Assembly: GCA_038214135.1 (NCBI GenBank) | Contig: JBBQSD010000005.1 | Location: forward strand, 1-64,000 | Origin: JANLSE01 sp038214135 | GTDB lineage: Bacteria > Chloroflexota > Chloroflexia > Chloroflexales > Roseiflexaceae | DNA: 64,000 bases | Direction of reading: 5' to 3' | Shown here: one piece after another, positions 45,646-53,737 of the stretch | How positions within the stretch are numbered: position 1 is the stretch's first letter | Layout: the number at the start of each line of letters is the position of its first letter | The notes under the pieces: model-generated | Told to the model about the DNA's origin: nothing | The model's input: only the letters and a program-made list of their open reading frames with translations | Databases searched by the model: none | Position numbers and translations under genes: made by a program

Positions 45646-45734
45646 CGTGCTCCTTCTTTCACATGTTGCTCATTCGCCATCTCAAACGCGGCTAGTGGCG
45701 CATCTTAGTTGTTTGACAGATATAGATACCGTCC

Positions 45735-45984
45735 TCATACCAGCACCTGCTCAATCGGTCGGCGGAGCGAACGTGGTAGTGCATCGGCATAGCCAAAGCG
45801 CACCAGCAAAGACCGTCGTATTCTGTTCAACGGGGCGTCGGGTTTGTGTGGCTTGTTGATCGTAATTGAGCCATGGTGCATACTCGAACAACGTATACCC
45901 GCCAATCGCGGTGACGCCAGCCGCCGCCAGGAACTTGATCACAGCACGACGGCTCGTGCCTGGGTAAGATGGTGGGTTCTTCAT
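45735..45984 (-). pseudogene. Nitroreductase-like gene reduced to its two ends
   Basis: The first part (45984 to about 45830) encodes a twin-arginine signal SRRAVIKFLAAAGVTAIGGYTLF followed by WLNYDQQATQTRRPVE, the start of an Acg-type nitroreductase. In another frame the next bases encode LLVRFGYADALPRSLRRPIEQVLV and a stop at 45735-45737, which is the family's typical C-terminus. The central FMN-binding domain (about 200-250 residues) is gone and the join is out of frame. Confidence 0.65.
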
Positions 45985-46059
45985 GGCTTCATTCCTTGTG
46001 TCGATACGATGTCTGTGTTGGTTCGCTCAACAACAGCGAGATCAGTGCCCTGCCATTGC

Positions 46060-46713
46060 CTATTGTGTGCGCTGCCGAACACTACCCAAGCCGCTGATCT
46101 GCTTGTTTACCTGCGGATTGCCGATATACTCGATGCTGCCTGCGCCACTGATCGTGGCATCAAGCTGCTCGCGTGCCTGTACTATCGCATTGCCAAGACC
46201 GCTGAGTGTAATGGTTGCCCGATTACTAACCAGCGCTGCGCCATCGTAGCTACCTGCGCCGCTGAGCGTTACATGCTGTTCTTGAACCGTCCCAGCGATG
46301 GTTATCTTCCCCGCACCCGATTGGTCTACGGTGAGTTGGTCGCCATTCAGTTCGCGCACATTGATCATGCCCGCGCCAGAGAATGTGATCCGCTTCAGAT
46401 CCCGAGCCGTCACCGTAAGAATCATTTTGGTGATATTGCTCATACTTGCGTTCGGTTTCATACCAAGGTGAAGCGTATCGCCACGTACCTCGCTCAGCAC
46501 AACATCCTGGAAGTTATCGTCTGTCTCAACAGTCAGGCTCTCGGTTTGGCCCTGCGTGATCACGATTTCGCCAACGCCCGAGACATCGACTGCGGTGAAG
46601 GCACCCACTTCCCGCGCCGTGGTCGTGACGTTTCCAGAACCACGCATTCCGCCGCAGCCAGTCAATATCACGGCCAGCAGCGCGAACAGAATGAAACAAC
46701 GCATCATACGCAT
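46060..46713 (-). CDS. DUF2807 lipoprotein (head-GIN domain)
   Basis: The 217-aa exported lipoprotein has a signal peptide ending in lipobox LTGC (Cys near 20), a GGMRGSGNV start, and a right-handed beta-helix of short repeats such as ITFSGAGMINV, LTVDQSGAGKITI, VTLSGAGSYDG, ITLSGLGNAIV and ATISGAGSIEY. The family is labelled putative auto-transporter adhesin or head-GIN and is often found in stress loci. SD AGGAGG is 5 bases before ATG 46713. Likely part of an envelope-stress group with the genes at 46952-49179. Confidence 0.85.
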   Translation of the reverse strand: MRMMRCFILFALLAVILTGCGGMRGSGNVTTTAREVGAFTAVDVSGVGEIVITQGQTESLTVETDDNFQDVVLSEVRGDTLHLGMKPNASMSNITKMILTVTARDLKRITFSGAGMINVRELNGDQLTVDQSGAGKITIAGTVQEQHVTLSGAGSYDGAALVSNRATITLSGLGNAIVQAREQLDATISGAGSIEYIGNPQVNKQISGLGSVRQRTQ

Positions 46714-46811
46714 GAAACCCTCCTTTTTTATAACGAGTTGGTATAGCCCAGTGTAGTGCGCTGGAGTTGGAACCGATAGCGGGATAACCGCATTGGCGTA
46801 TCGGTAATATC

Positions 46812-46838
46812 CCTGACAGCGTGGGGGTTGCTGTCAGG
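46812..46838. promoter_or_regulatory. Stem-loop CCTGACAG-CTGTCAGG shared with 37635-37662
   Basis: A perfect 8-bp stem with a G-rich loop (CGTGGGGGTTG). The sequence before and around it (TATCGGTAATATCCCTGACAG) aligns with TATCCGTACTTTCCCCGACAG at 37623. It lies in the divergent gap between the DUF2807 gene and the gene at 46952. Confidence 0.55.
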
Positions 46839-46951
46839 AGTATCTTGTGCGGGTATGAACAAACTTCATACCAAATTACCGGCTGTGAGTCATAATCATA
46901 CCAGCGCGGCAGCATGGCTGCCCTGGAACCTATTGGGAAAGGAACAGAGCG

Positions 46952-47356
46952 ATGAGGACAAACGTAGGTTTGTGGATTGACCATCGAAAGGCTATTATTG
47001 TCCTGCTTATGGGCAACAGCGAGGAGATAGTGCATATCGCCTCGGAGGTAGAGACGCAGCCCCGCCGTTCTGGTGATTCGCCATTGAAGGGCGATTATGA
47101 GCCGCAGCAGGTGCCCGCAGATGATAGCCGCCAGCGGGCGCTCGTAGGGTACCTTAATAGCTACTATGATACAGTTATTGCGAGTATTCGTACAGCAGAA
47201 TCGCTGCTACTGCTTGGGCCCGGTGAAGCAAAGCATGAACTGAACAAACGGCTTGCAGAACAGCAGTTGGGCGGGCGTGTTGTCGCGGTTGAGACGGTGG
47301 ATAAGCTGACGGATCGGCAGATCAGTGCCAAGGTTCGCGATTATTTTGCTCCATAG
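46952..47356 (+). CDS. Conserved small protein of unknown function (WIDHRKA motif)
   Basis: The 134-aa soluble protein starts with VGLWIDHRKAIIVLL, has a charged loop (about 35-60), and ends with LLLLGPGEAKHELNKRL and ETVDKLTDRQISAKVRDYF. The GPGEAK and TDRQI segments resemble the central domain of eRF1/Dom34-like or ribosome-interacting proteins, but I cannot prove the fold. SD AAAGGAA precedes the ATG. First of a series of small stress-type genes. Confidence 0.7.
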   Translation: MRTNVGLWIDHRKAIIVLLMGNSEEIVHIASEVETQPRRSGDSPLKGDYEPQQVPADDSRQRALVGYLNSYYDTVIASIRTAESLLLLGPGEAKHELNKRLAEQQLGGRVVAVETVDKLTDRQISAKVRDYFAP

Positions 47357-47514
47357 CGGTTGATCAGTGGCTGGCTCGCAACACCCTGGCCGTGAGGAAA
47401 GCAAGGATGTAGTGCTAAGTAAGCCTTACGTTGTCAGGGATACTACTGATAGCATATGGGGAATTATCCTGCTACCAGTTTTCACTTGTGAGTACTAGAA
47501 TGTAAACAGGAAGT

Positions 47515-47559
47515 CATCCACATATTGTGGATGTCGGTATCCAAACGGCTAGAGCCGTT
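47515..47559. repeat. Two perfect hairpins in the leader of the GlsB-like gene
   Basis: CATCCACA-TAT-TGTGGATG (47515-47533) is followed by AACGGCT-AG-AGCCGTT (47544-47559). The second ends 14 bases before the ATG, next to GAGAGGG, and could affect ribosome access. Confidence 0.6.
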
Positions 47560-47572
47560 GAGAGGGTGAATC

Positions 47573-47827
47573 ATGATTAACCTAATTGTATGGCTGATCG
47601 TCGGCGCTGTTATTGGTTGGGCGGCGGGTCTCGTAATGCGTGACCGGAATGGCCTGGTGGTCAACATTATTGTTGGCATCGTTGGTGCCATGATCGGTGG
47701 GTTCATACTGGGTGGCCCAACGATTAACCAGAATGTTTTTAACCTGAATGCTCTGTTGGTATCACTGGTTGGTGCGGTCATTCTGTTGGCTGTGGTTAAT
47801 CTCATCCGCCGTGGACGATTGACATAA
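47573..47827 (+). CDS. GlsB/YeaQ/YmgE family stress membrane protein
   Basis: The 84-aa protein has three hydrophobic segments and the family pattern LIVWLIVGAVIGWAAGLVM, GLVVNIIVGIVGAMIGGFILG and a final hydrophobic helix ending VVNLIRRGRLT. The family (once called transglycosylase-associated) is induced by general stress; its function is not established. SD GAGAGGG is 7 bases upstream. Followed by csbD, another stress protein. Confidence 0.88.
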   Translation: MINLIVWLIVGAVIGWAAGLVMRDRNGLVVNIIVGIVGAMIGGFILGGPTINQNVFNLNALLVSLVGAVILLAVVNLIRRGRLT

Positions 47828-47868
47828 TAATCGTGGCGAAACTAATCGCATCATGAAACTCGTAATGT

Positions 47869-47890
47869 GGGCCGTATAGCTATACGGCCC
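47869..47890. repeat. Perfect 22-bp palindrome with GTATAGCTATAC core
   Basis: Perfect palindrome, GGGCC flanks, in the gap before the CsbD gene. Same core as 48252-48269 and 32933-32952. Confidence 0.85.
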
Positions 47891-47948
47891 AACGGTTCAG
47901 CATGAAGATCTCATTATGCGATGAGTAATACACAAGGAGTACCAGATT

Positions 47949-48245
47949 ATGGCAAAAAATAGCCGAGCACGCGGTCGCAGCAAAGCGCTTGCTGGTAACG
48001 TCAAGCAGGGTGTGGGCAAGCTGATTGGCAACGAGCAAATGGAGGCGGAAGGCAGCACGGAGGTTATCCAAGGTGAGGCGGAAGAAGCAGCGGCTAAAGC
48101 TTCCGAGCGGCTCGCTGGTGCTGGCCAAGAGCTGAGTGGGACGGTCAAACGGGCTGTTGGTGATCTTGTTGATAGCCCTGAGCTATCAATCGAGGGCCAG
48201 GCAGAAGCCAATAAGGGCAAGCATCGTCAGGAAGATAATCAGTAA
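47949..48245 (+). CDS. CsbD family stress protein
   Basis: The 98-aa hydrophilic protein has the CsbD signature: RSKALAGNVKQGVGKLIGNEQMEAEG near residues 10-35, then Ala/Glu-rich helices and a second GTVKRAVGDL repeat. CsbD proteins are small sigma-B-type general-stress proteins with no known activity. AAGGAG precedes the ATG. The gene is bracketed by two copies of the GTATAGCTATAC palindrome. Confidence 0.9.
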   Translation: MAKNSRARGRSKALAGNVKQGVGKLIGNEQMEAEGSTEVIQGEAEEAAAKASERLAGAGQELSGTVKRAVGDLVDSPELSIEGQAEANKGKHRQEDNQ

Positions 48246-48251
48246 CGTTGG

Positions 48252-48269
48252 GGCGTATAGCTATACGCC
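48252..48269. repeat. 18-bp palindrome with GTATAGCTATAC core
   Basis: GGCGTATAGCTATACGCC, 6 bp after the csbD stop. Together with 47869-47890 it brackets csbD. Confidence 0.85.
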
Positions 48270-48281
48270 TGAACAAATATA

Positions 48282-48313
48282 AGCCCCATCAGCTCAAGGG
48301 AACTGATGGGGCT
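48282..48313. promoter_or_regulatory. Perfect 11-bp stem-loop in the slipin leader
   Basis: AGCCCCATCAG (48282-48292) pairs with CTGATGGGGCT (48303-48313), with a 10-base loop. It ends 21 bases before the GGAG SD of the slipin gene; there is no T-tract, so a leader structure is likelier than a terminator. Confidence 0.55.
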
Positions 48314-48345
48314 GAGCGATTCGTTAGTACTGATTGGAGTGTCGT

Positions 48346-49179
48346 ATGGGCGCGAGTATTCTGTTTGTGTTTGCTGTGGTTGTATTCGTTGCCATATTGT
48401 TGGCGCTATCGGCAATCAAGATTGTGCCAGAATATGAGCGTGGAGTTGTCTTCCGCTTAGGGCGCTTGGTTGGTGCTCGTGGTCCAGGGTTATTCTTGCT
48501 CATCCCGATGATCGAGCGCATGGTGCGCGTTGATACACGGGTGATTACCCTGGATGTCCCAGCGCAAGAAGTAATTACCCTCGATAACGTAACGATCAAG
48601 GTCAATGCTGTTCTGTATTTTATGGTGGTCAACCCAGATTGGGCAATTGTCAGGGTCGTCGATTACATTCGGGCCACGCTTCAGATCTCGCAGACGACCC
48701 TTCGCAGCGCGGTTGGTCAAGTCGTTCTGGATGATCTGCTCGCCCAACGCGATCAGGTCAATGCCCGGCTGCAGCGCATTATTGATGAACAGACCGAGCC
48801 ATGGGGTGTCAAAGTCACAATCGTCGAGATCAAGGATGTTGAACTGCCGCAGAGCATGCAGCGCGCCATGGCCAAACAGGCAGAAGCGGAGCGTGAGAAG
48901 CGCGCAAAGATTATTCATGCCCAGGGTGAGTTTGATGCATCAAAGATGCTGGCACAGGCAGCCGATGTGATCGCCCGCGAGCCCGTCACACTCCAATTAC
49001 GCTATCTACAGACGCTGACGGAGATTGCGGTGGAGAAGAACAGCACGATCATCTTCCCGCTACCAATTGATATCATGAAGGTCTTTATGGAACGATCTGC
49101 ACCTGCTCGGAGCGATAATGGTATCGTACCAAGTAGCCCGCTCGTTCCGCAAGAGCCCAAAGAACCATTAGCGAACTGA
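48346..49179 (+). CDS. SPFH/Band 7 slipin (stomatin-like protein)
   Basis: The 277-aa protein has one N-terminal membrane helix (about 3-27) followed by an SPFH domain with YERGVVFRLGRLVGARGPGLFLLIPMIERM, VDTRVITLDVPAQEVITLDNV and VLDDLLAQRDQVN. An Ala/Glu/Lys-rich coiled coil follows (RAMAKQAEAEREKRAKII, about 185-205). Slipins assemble into membrane rings in lipid domains. A partner NfeD is often adjacent but is not seen here. ATG 48346 follows TTGGAG; a frame from 48334 would start at the SD itself. Confidence 0.92.
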   Translation: MGASILFVFAVVVFVAILLALSAIKIVPEYERGVVFRLGRLVGARGPGLFLLIPMIERMVRVDTRVITLDVPAQEVITLDNVTIKVNAVLYFMVVNPDWAIVRVVDYIRATLQISQTTLRSAVGQVVLDDLLAQRDQVNARLQRIIDEQTEPWGVKVTIVEIKDVELPQSMQRAMAKQAEAEREKRAKIIHAQGEFDASKMLAQAADVIAREPVTLQLRYLQTLTEIAVEKNSTIIFPLPIDIMKVFMERSAPARSDNGIVPSSPLVPQEPKEPLAN

Positions 49180-49190
49180 TCGCTCAGGTA

Positions 49191-49958
49191 TTATGGCAGC
49201 TGCTTGGCCTGGTTGAGCAAATCGGTGCGAGCCTGATCGGTGAACTTCGGCAGTGTATAGCCGATCAGATCGCTCTGAAGCTCATCGAGGCCCTGGAAAC
49301 GCTCTGGCCCGCTCACGCGGATATAGGCTGCCAGAACAAAATCCTGATTGCGATAGGTGCGATGGTAGAATGGATCATCGAATGTGGTGGTGTCATCCAG
49401 CCATTTCTGCAATGCGGCCCGAACCACCTGCGGGTCGCGCTGGCGAGTCGGGTAGCCGCGGTAGCCCATTCGGCCCAACAAATACGCACTCGTCGCACGC
49501 AGCGCTGGGTCACTAAGGGTTGTGATCAGCGCTGCATCAACCGTTGCATCGGCACGCTTCCCCAGGATATGCAGAACTGCTAATCGATACACCCGATCAC
49601 CGGAGTCATGTAGTTCCGCGAGCAGTCGCTTGGTCACAATTGGATCATCGCTTGAGATCAGGCCCATGCCTTCGTTTGGCTCGTAGGGCAAGTAGGCTTT
49701 TTCACCAAAGCCGATCGATTCGCCGGGATCGCGCTGGATTGTGGCGAGTTCGGCCTCAAGGCTTTTGGGGAGGGCAATTGGTGTTGGCATATTGGTAGCT
49801 TTCGTTTGCGCTGGTGTCGGTGTCCGAGCGACTTCTGGCGGCTTAGTTGCATTGGGTTCATCGGATGGGGTGGCAAGACCACGCGCTTCCGGTGCCGAAC
49901 AACAGGCCAGCAGGAGAGCAGCTGCGAGGAGTGTTACCATCGTGTTCAGTGCAGCCAT
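49191..49958 (-). CDS. HEAT-repeat-like lipoprotein
   Basis: The 255-aa protein has a signal peptide ending in lipobox LLACC (Cys near 19), then a Thr/Pro/Ala-rich linker to about residue 65. The rest is helical with HEAT-like repeats (RLLAELHDSGDRVYRLAVLHILG, ITTLSDPALRATSAYLLGRMG). No enzyme motif is seen. Its start overlaps the stop of the eCIS-like gene by 13 bases, so both are translated from one mRNA. Its job may be to anchor or chaperone that protein at the cell surface; inference. Confidence 0.7.
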   Translation of the reverse strand: MAALNTMVTLLAAALLLACCSAPEARGLATPSDEPNATKPPEVARTPTPAQTKATNMPTPIALPKSLEAELATIQRDPGESIGFGEKAYLPYEPNEGMGLISSDDPIVTKRLLAELHDSGDRVYRLAVLHILGKRADATVDAALITTLSDPALRATSAYLLGRMGYRGYPTRQRDPQVVRAALQKWLDDTTTFDDPFYHRTYRNQDFVLAAYIRVSGPERFQGLDELQSDLIGYTLPKFTDQARTDLLNQAKQLP

Positions 49959-51400
49959 ACCTGAACCCTGCGATTCTTACCTTCACTCTTGCCCTCTTCC
50001 GTCTGGACGCGCGCCCAATCGAAGCTATAGCTCTGCACCTCTAGGCGACCAGCATCAATACCCTTGCCGACCAGATAGTCGCGGGCGGTTTCAGCACGTT
50101 TCAACGATAGTTGCTTGTTAAATTCCGCATTCCCTGTCAGATCCGCAGCACCGCCAAGCTGTGCCTTGAGCGCGACATTGGCCTTCATCTTGGCTGCGAT
50201 GCCATCGAGCTTGACTTTGTGATCGGGTTTGAGATCTGCTTTCGCAATCTCATAGTTATCCAGGATTTCCTCATACTTGCCCTCATAGAATTGATCGAGC
50301 GTCGCCCCCCATGTGTCCGATGGGGTGTCGGTACAGTCCTTATCCTCACCACCCGTCAGTTCTATTGGTGAGTTTGCCGCGTCCTTGATCTTAAAGCCCC
50401 ATGTCAGTGCGCCAAGTGGCTCACGGGTTTCCAAAATCACCGGTACTGTCTCGAATTGTGTTGATGTATCGCCCTTACCCTCGCGCGCCCAGCCCACAGC
50501 TGGCGTATCGTTCAGTGTTGCCGAACTTGAACTGGTGCCCTTGACCGAACTGCCGATCTTCAGGCCAGCCTCGTTCTTCCACTTCTTGTTGGCCTGATCC
50601 CATTCAGCGCCATAGAATGGATCATTCTCCGAGTCCGGCAGATGATCGACCCGTTTTTTCGTCGTCGGCTCCTCAAATGGCTCAAACTTGGCCTTGTTTT
50701 TGTCTGGTTGAGCTGCTGTACCGCCAGCATAGGCGAGTTTATCGCCAACCTGATTCAGCACTGTCTGCACGAAACTGACCGTGCGAGCCTCGACGGTGTC
50801 CTGGTTGGGTTTGAAATCTACATCCACCCTGGCCGATGAATGGTCAACCGCCTTCAGGGTCCATTTCATCTGCCCTTTGAGCAGTTTCTTATCGCCAGCC
50901 CGATCCGCAGGCAATGGTAGAGCTGGGTCAGTTGGATCTTTTTCGGTAGCTTCTTTAGCGCCCTCCTGCTCATTGGTTGCCTGAACAGGCCGAAATGCGG
51001 CTGCCATCAGATCATTAAGTTGCGCGTCGTCGTTTCCCGCAGCGAAATAGGCTTGGATTTCGTGTGCCAAGCTCGGATCGGCTGCCAACATCGTCCGCAG
51101 TGTTTCCGGGCTGCGTACTTGTTTGGCGAGATCTGCCACACGCGATGCAGGTTGCTCGGTTTCTGTTGGTGCTCTATTTAGGAGGCGATTCACCGCACGA
51201 TTACCAACAGTCCGTTGAAGTGCAGCGATATTCAAGCGAGCGCCAGTACGAGCAGCATATGGCATTGGCGGGGCAATCACAATACCCGCAGATGCCTGAC
51301 CAGCAGTTGCCATGGCATCGTTTGGGGCGCGCTGTGATACTGGTTGTTGAGGGGGCTGCTGTGATCGCTGTTGTTTGGTTTGCATGTGATTGCTCGCCAT
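49946..51400 (-). CDS. eCIS-cargo-like protein with GNRAV motif and OmpA-like C-terminus
   Basis: The 484-aa protein has no signal peptide. Its N-terminus is Gln-rich and contains ALQRTVGNRAVNRLL (about residues 58-72), the motif seen at the head of proteins linked to extracellular contractile injection systems (eCIS), often with DUF4157. A charged middle (120-380) has no recognised domain. The last 100 residues match OmpA-type peptidoglycan-binding domains (LDGIAAKMKANVALK, NKQLSLKRAETARDYLVGKGI, GKNRRVQVWL). No baseplate, sheath or tube gene is in the window. A possible promoter is TTGATT-18-CATACT (minus, 51476-51447). The SD at ATG 51400 is weak. Confidence 0.7.
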   Translation of the reverse strand: MASNHMQTKQQRSQQPPQQPVSQRAPNDAMATAGQASAGIVIAPPMPYAARTGARLNIAALQRTVGNRAVNRLLNRAPTETEQPASRVADLAKQVRSPETLRTMLAADPSLAHEIQAYFAAGNDDAQLNDLMAAAFRPVQATNEQEGAKEATEKDPTDPALPLPADRAGDKKLLKGQMKWTLKAVDHSSARVDVDFKPNQDTVEARTVSFVQTVLNQVGDKLAYAGGTAAQPDKNKAKFEPFEEPTTKKRVDHLPDSENDPFYGAEWDQANKKWKNEAGLKIGSSVKGTSSSSATLNDTPAVGWAREGKGDTSTQFETVPVILETREPLGALTWGFKIKDAANSPIELTGGEDKDCTDTPSDTWGATLDQFYEGKYEEILDNYEIAKADLKPDHKVKLDGIAAKMKANVALKAQLGGAADLTGNAEFNKQLSLKRAETARDYLVGKGIDAGRLEVQSYSFDWARVQTEEGKSEGKNRRVQVWLH

Positions 51401-51547
51401 TCTTTAGTATAGCTATCTTTTTGGTGTGAGGCAGCAAGATGGAGATAGTATGACATAACAAGACGTAAAAAATCAATAGATGAGTAGCAAGTTAGATGAG
51501 TATTTGGTTGTCATAACATGTTCTAGGTTGGTATGTAGTACATACTT

Positions 51548-53050
51548 CTATAGTGTTCGATCCATAAATGTTTTGGCAAACTGGACATAGGCATACACAT
51601 CGGCAAAAGTGCTCACCAGGCCAATCGAAGCCCGTAGCGCACCGGTGGTCTTGCCATCGATGGCATGCAGAAATTGCTCGAAGCTTAGTTGGTCTTTCTG
51701 GCTGAAACACGGTGCCAGATCCTCGTTCGTTAAGCCCAATGCGGCTTCGCGTGCGCCTGGATTACAATGGCACCCGGCCCGCAGTGAGATGCGTTGTTCA
51801 TTGGCTAATTGCTCGATCATCAGGCAATCGATCATGTGCCCATTGGCATCGAAGAAATTGACCTGCACCGTTCCGCCGCGCCGATCCATATTTGCAGGCC
51901 CATACAACTGGACGACAGGCCGGCCATTGCGGTGCCGCAGCGCGATCAATTGATCGATTAGCCAATTGGTCAGGCACATCACCCGCGTGTGGATTGTCTC
52001 GATGCCAACCGATTCGATCAGTTTGAGGCCGCATTCGATCGCTGGAAGGCCAAGGTAGTTGACGGTTCCGTCCTCAAAACCTGCCCATCCTGGCGTCAGA
52101 TAGTGCCCATCCGCAACCACCGAAGAAAAGCTGATTGTACCGCCAGCATACCAGGGCCGCCGCAGCTTGTTGGCGACACGTTTTCGCACAAGCAAACAGC
52201 CGATCCCGGTTGGATAGCCGAAGATCTTGTAGAACGAGATATCGACAAAATCGGGCTGCCAGCGGCTCAGATCCAGCCGGTTGGTTGGTGCAAATGCCGC
52301 CGCATCCAGCACCACATCCCATCCATGCGCCTGCGCCTGTTCGATCCATTCCAATGGGTGTTGGACACCAGAAAAATTGGATTGTGCCGGGTAGGCCAAC
52401 AGTTTGTTGGTGCCTGGATGGGCCTGTTCCAGTGCATCGGTTAGTGCCTGTGGATCAACCCGCAATTCGGGCGCGCTGATCGGGATGTAACGAACTGCCG
52501 CACCACGCGAGCGGGCAAATTCACGAATGCCATTCACCGAATTATGGTTGTCGGCGGTCATCAGGTACGTGCTCCCAGGCGCAAATGGATACGACTCGCC
52601 AATTAGTTTGAGCGCCCCAGTCGCATTCTGGGTAAAGATCACCATATACTCATCGGGCGAGGCATTAAAATACTGCAGCACAGAGTCGCGCGTCCGCTCG
52701 ACCAGATTGGTCATGGCGAGTGACGTCAGGTTCTTTGAATGCGGGTTGCCGAACACATTACTGCTGAGCAATGCCATATGATCGCGCAATTGCGCTTCGG
52801 CATACAAACTGCCACCAGTGTAATCCAGGTAGACATGGCCTTGTTGATCCAGCCGCGCATATTCTGTCGCCCGCAGCCTATCGAGCTTGTGTGTCGAATC
52901 ATAGGCCGGATAGGAATGCCGAAAATGTTGGTAGGCAGCATCAAACTGCTGTTGATAGCTGCGCTGTCCCTTAACCGCTGCCTGGTTTGTGAATGAAACG
53001 GTTGGTGTCGTTGGAATCAGCCGATGAACCAGTGCTCGAATGCTGATCAT
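51548..53050 (-). CDS. PLP-dependent class V aminotransferase, molybdenum-cofactor-sulfurase-like
   Basis: The 500-aa protein aligns with the NifS-like half of eukaryotic Moco sulfurases (MOCOS/ABA3). Features: RLDQQGHVYLDYTGGSLYAE, FTQNATGALKLIGESYPF, NFSGVQHPLEWI, the PLP Lys275 in SFYKIFGYPTGIG, and Cys427 in RAGCHCNPGARE, which would carry the persulfide. The eukaryotic enzyme has a fused MOSC domain; here none is attached, but a MOSC gene lies at 57159. It may deliver sulfur from Cys to a cofactor or act as a desulfurase. GAAGGAG precedes ATG. Confidence 0.85.
   Translation of the reverse strand: MISIRALVHRLIPTTPTVSFTNQAAVKGQRSYQQQFDAAYQHFRHSYPAYDSTHKLDRLRATEYARLDQQGHVYLDYTGGSLYAEAQLRDHMALLSSNVFGNPHSKNLTSLAMTNLVERTRDSVLQYFNASPDEYMVIFTQNATGALKLIGESYPFAPGSTYLMTADNHNSVNGIREFARSRGAAVRYIPISAPELRVDPQALTDALEQAHPGTNKLLAYPAQSNFSGVQHPLEWIEQAQAHGWDVVLDAAAFAPTNRLDLSRWQPDFVDISFYKIFGYPTGIGCLLVRKRVANKLRRPWYAGGTISFSSVVADGHYLTPGWAGFEDGTVNYLGLPAIECGLKLIESVGIETIHTRVMCLTNWLIDQLIALRHRNGRPVVQLYGPANMDRRGGTVQVNFFDANGHMIDCLMIEQLANEQRISLRAGCHCNPGAREAALGLTNEDLAPCFSQKDQLSFEQFLHAIDGKTTGALRASIGLVSTFADVYAYVQFAKTFMDRTL

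Positions 53051-53737
<687 letters not shown>

Noticed and set aside
46952..47356. Annotation as host attachment protein or eRF1 family member
   Set aside because: Some segments (GPGEAK, TDRQI) look similar, but without a profile search the family name is not safe, so I left it as unknown.
52074..52479. Plus-strand frames over the MOCOS-like gene
   Set aside because: They overlap a well-supported minus-strand enzyme and show only its reverse-complement composition.
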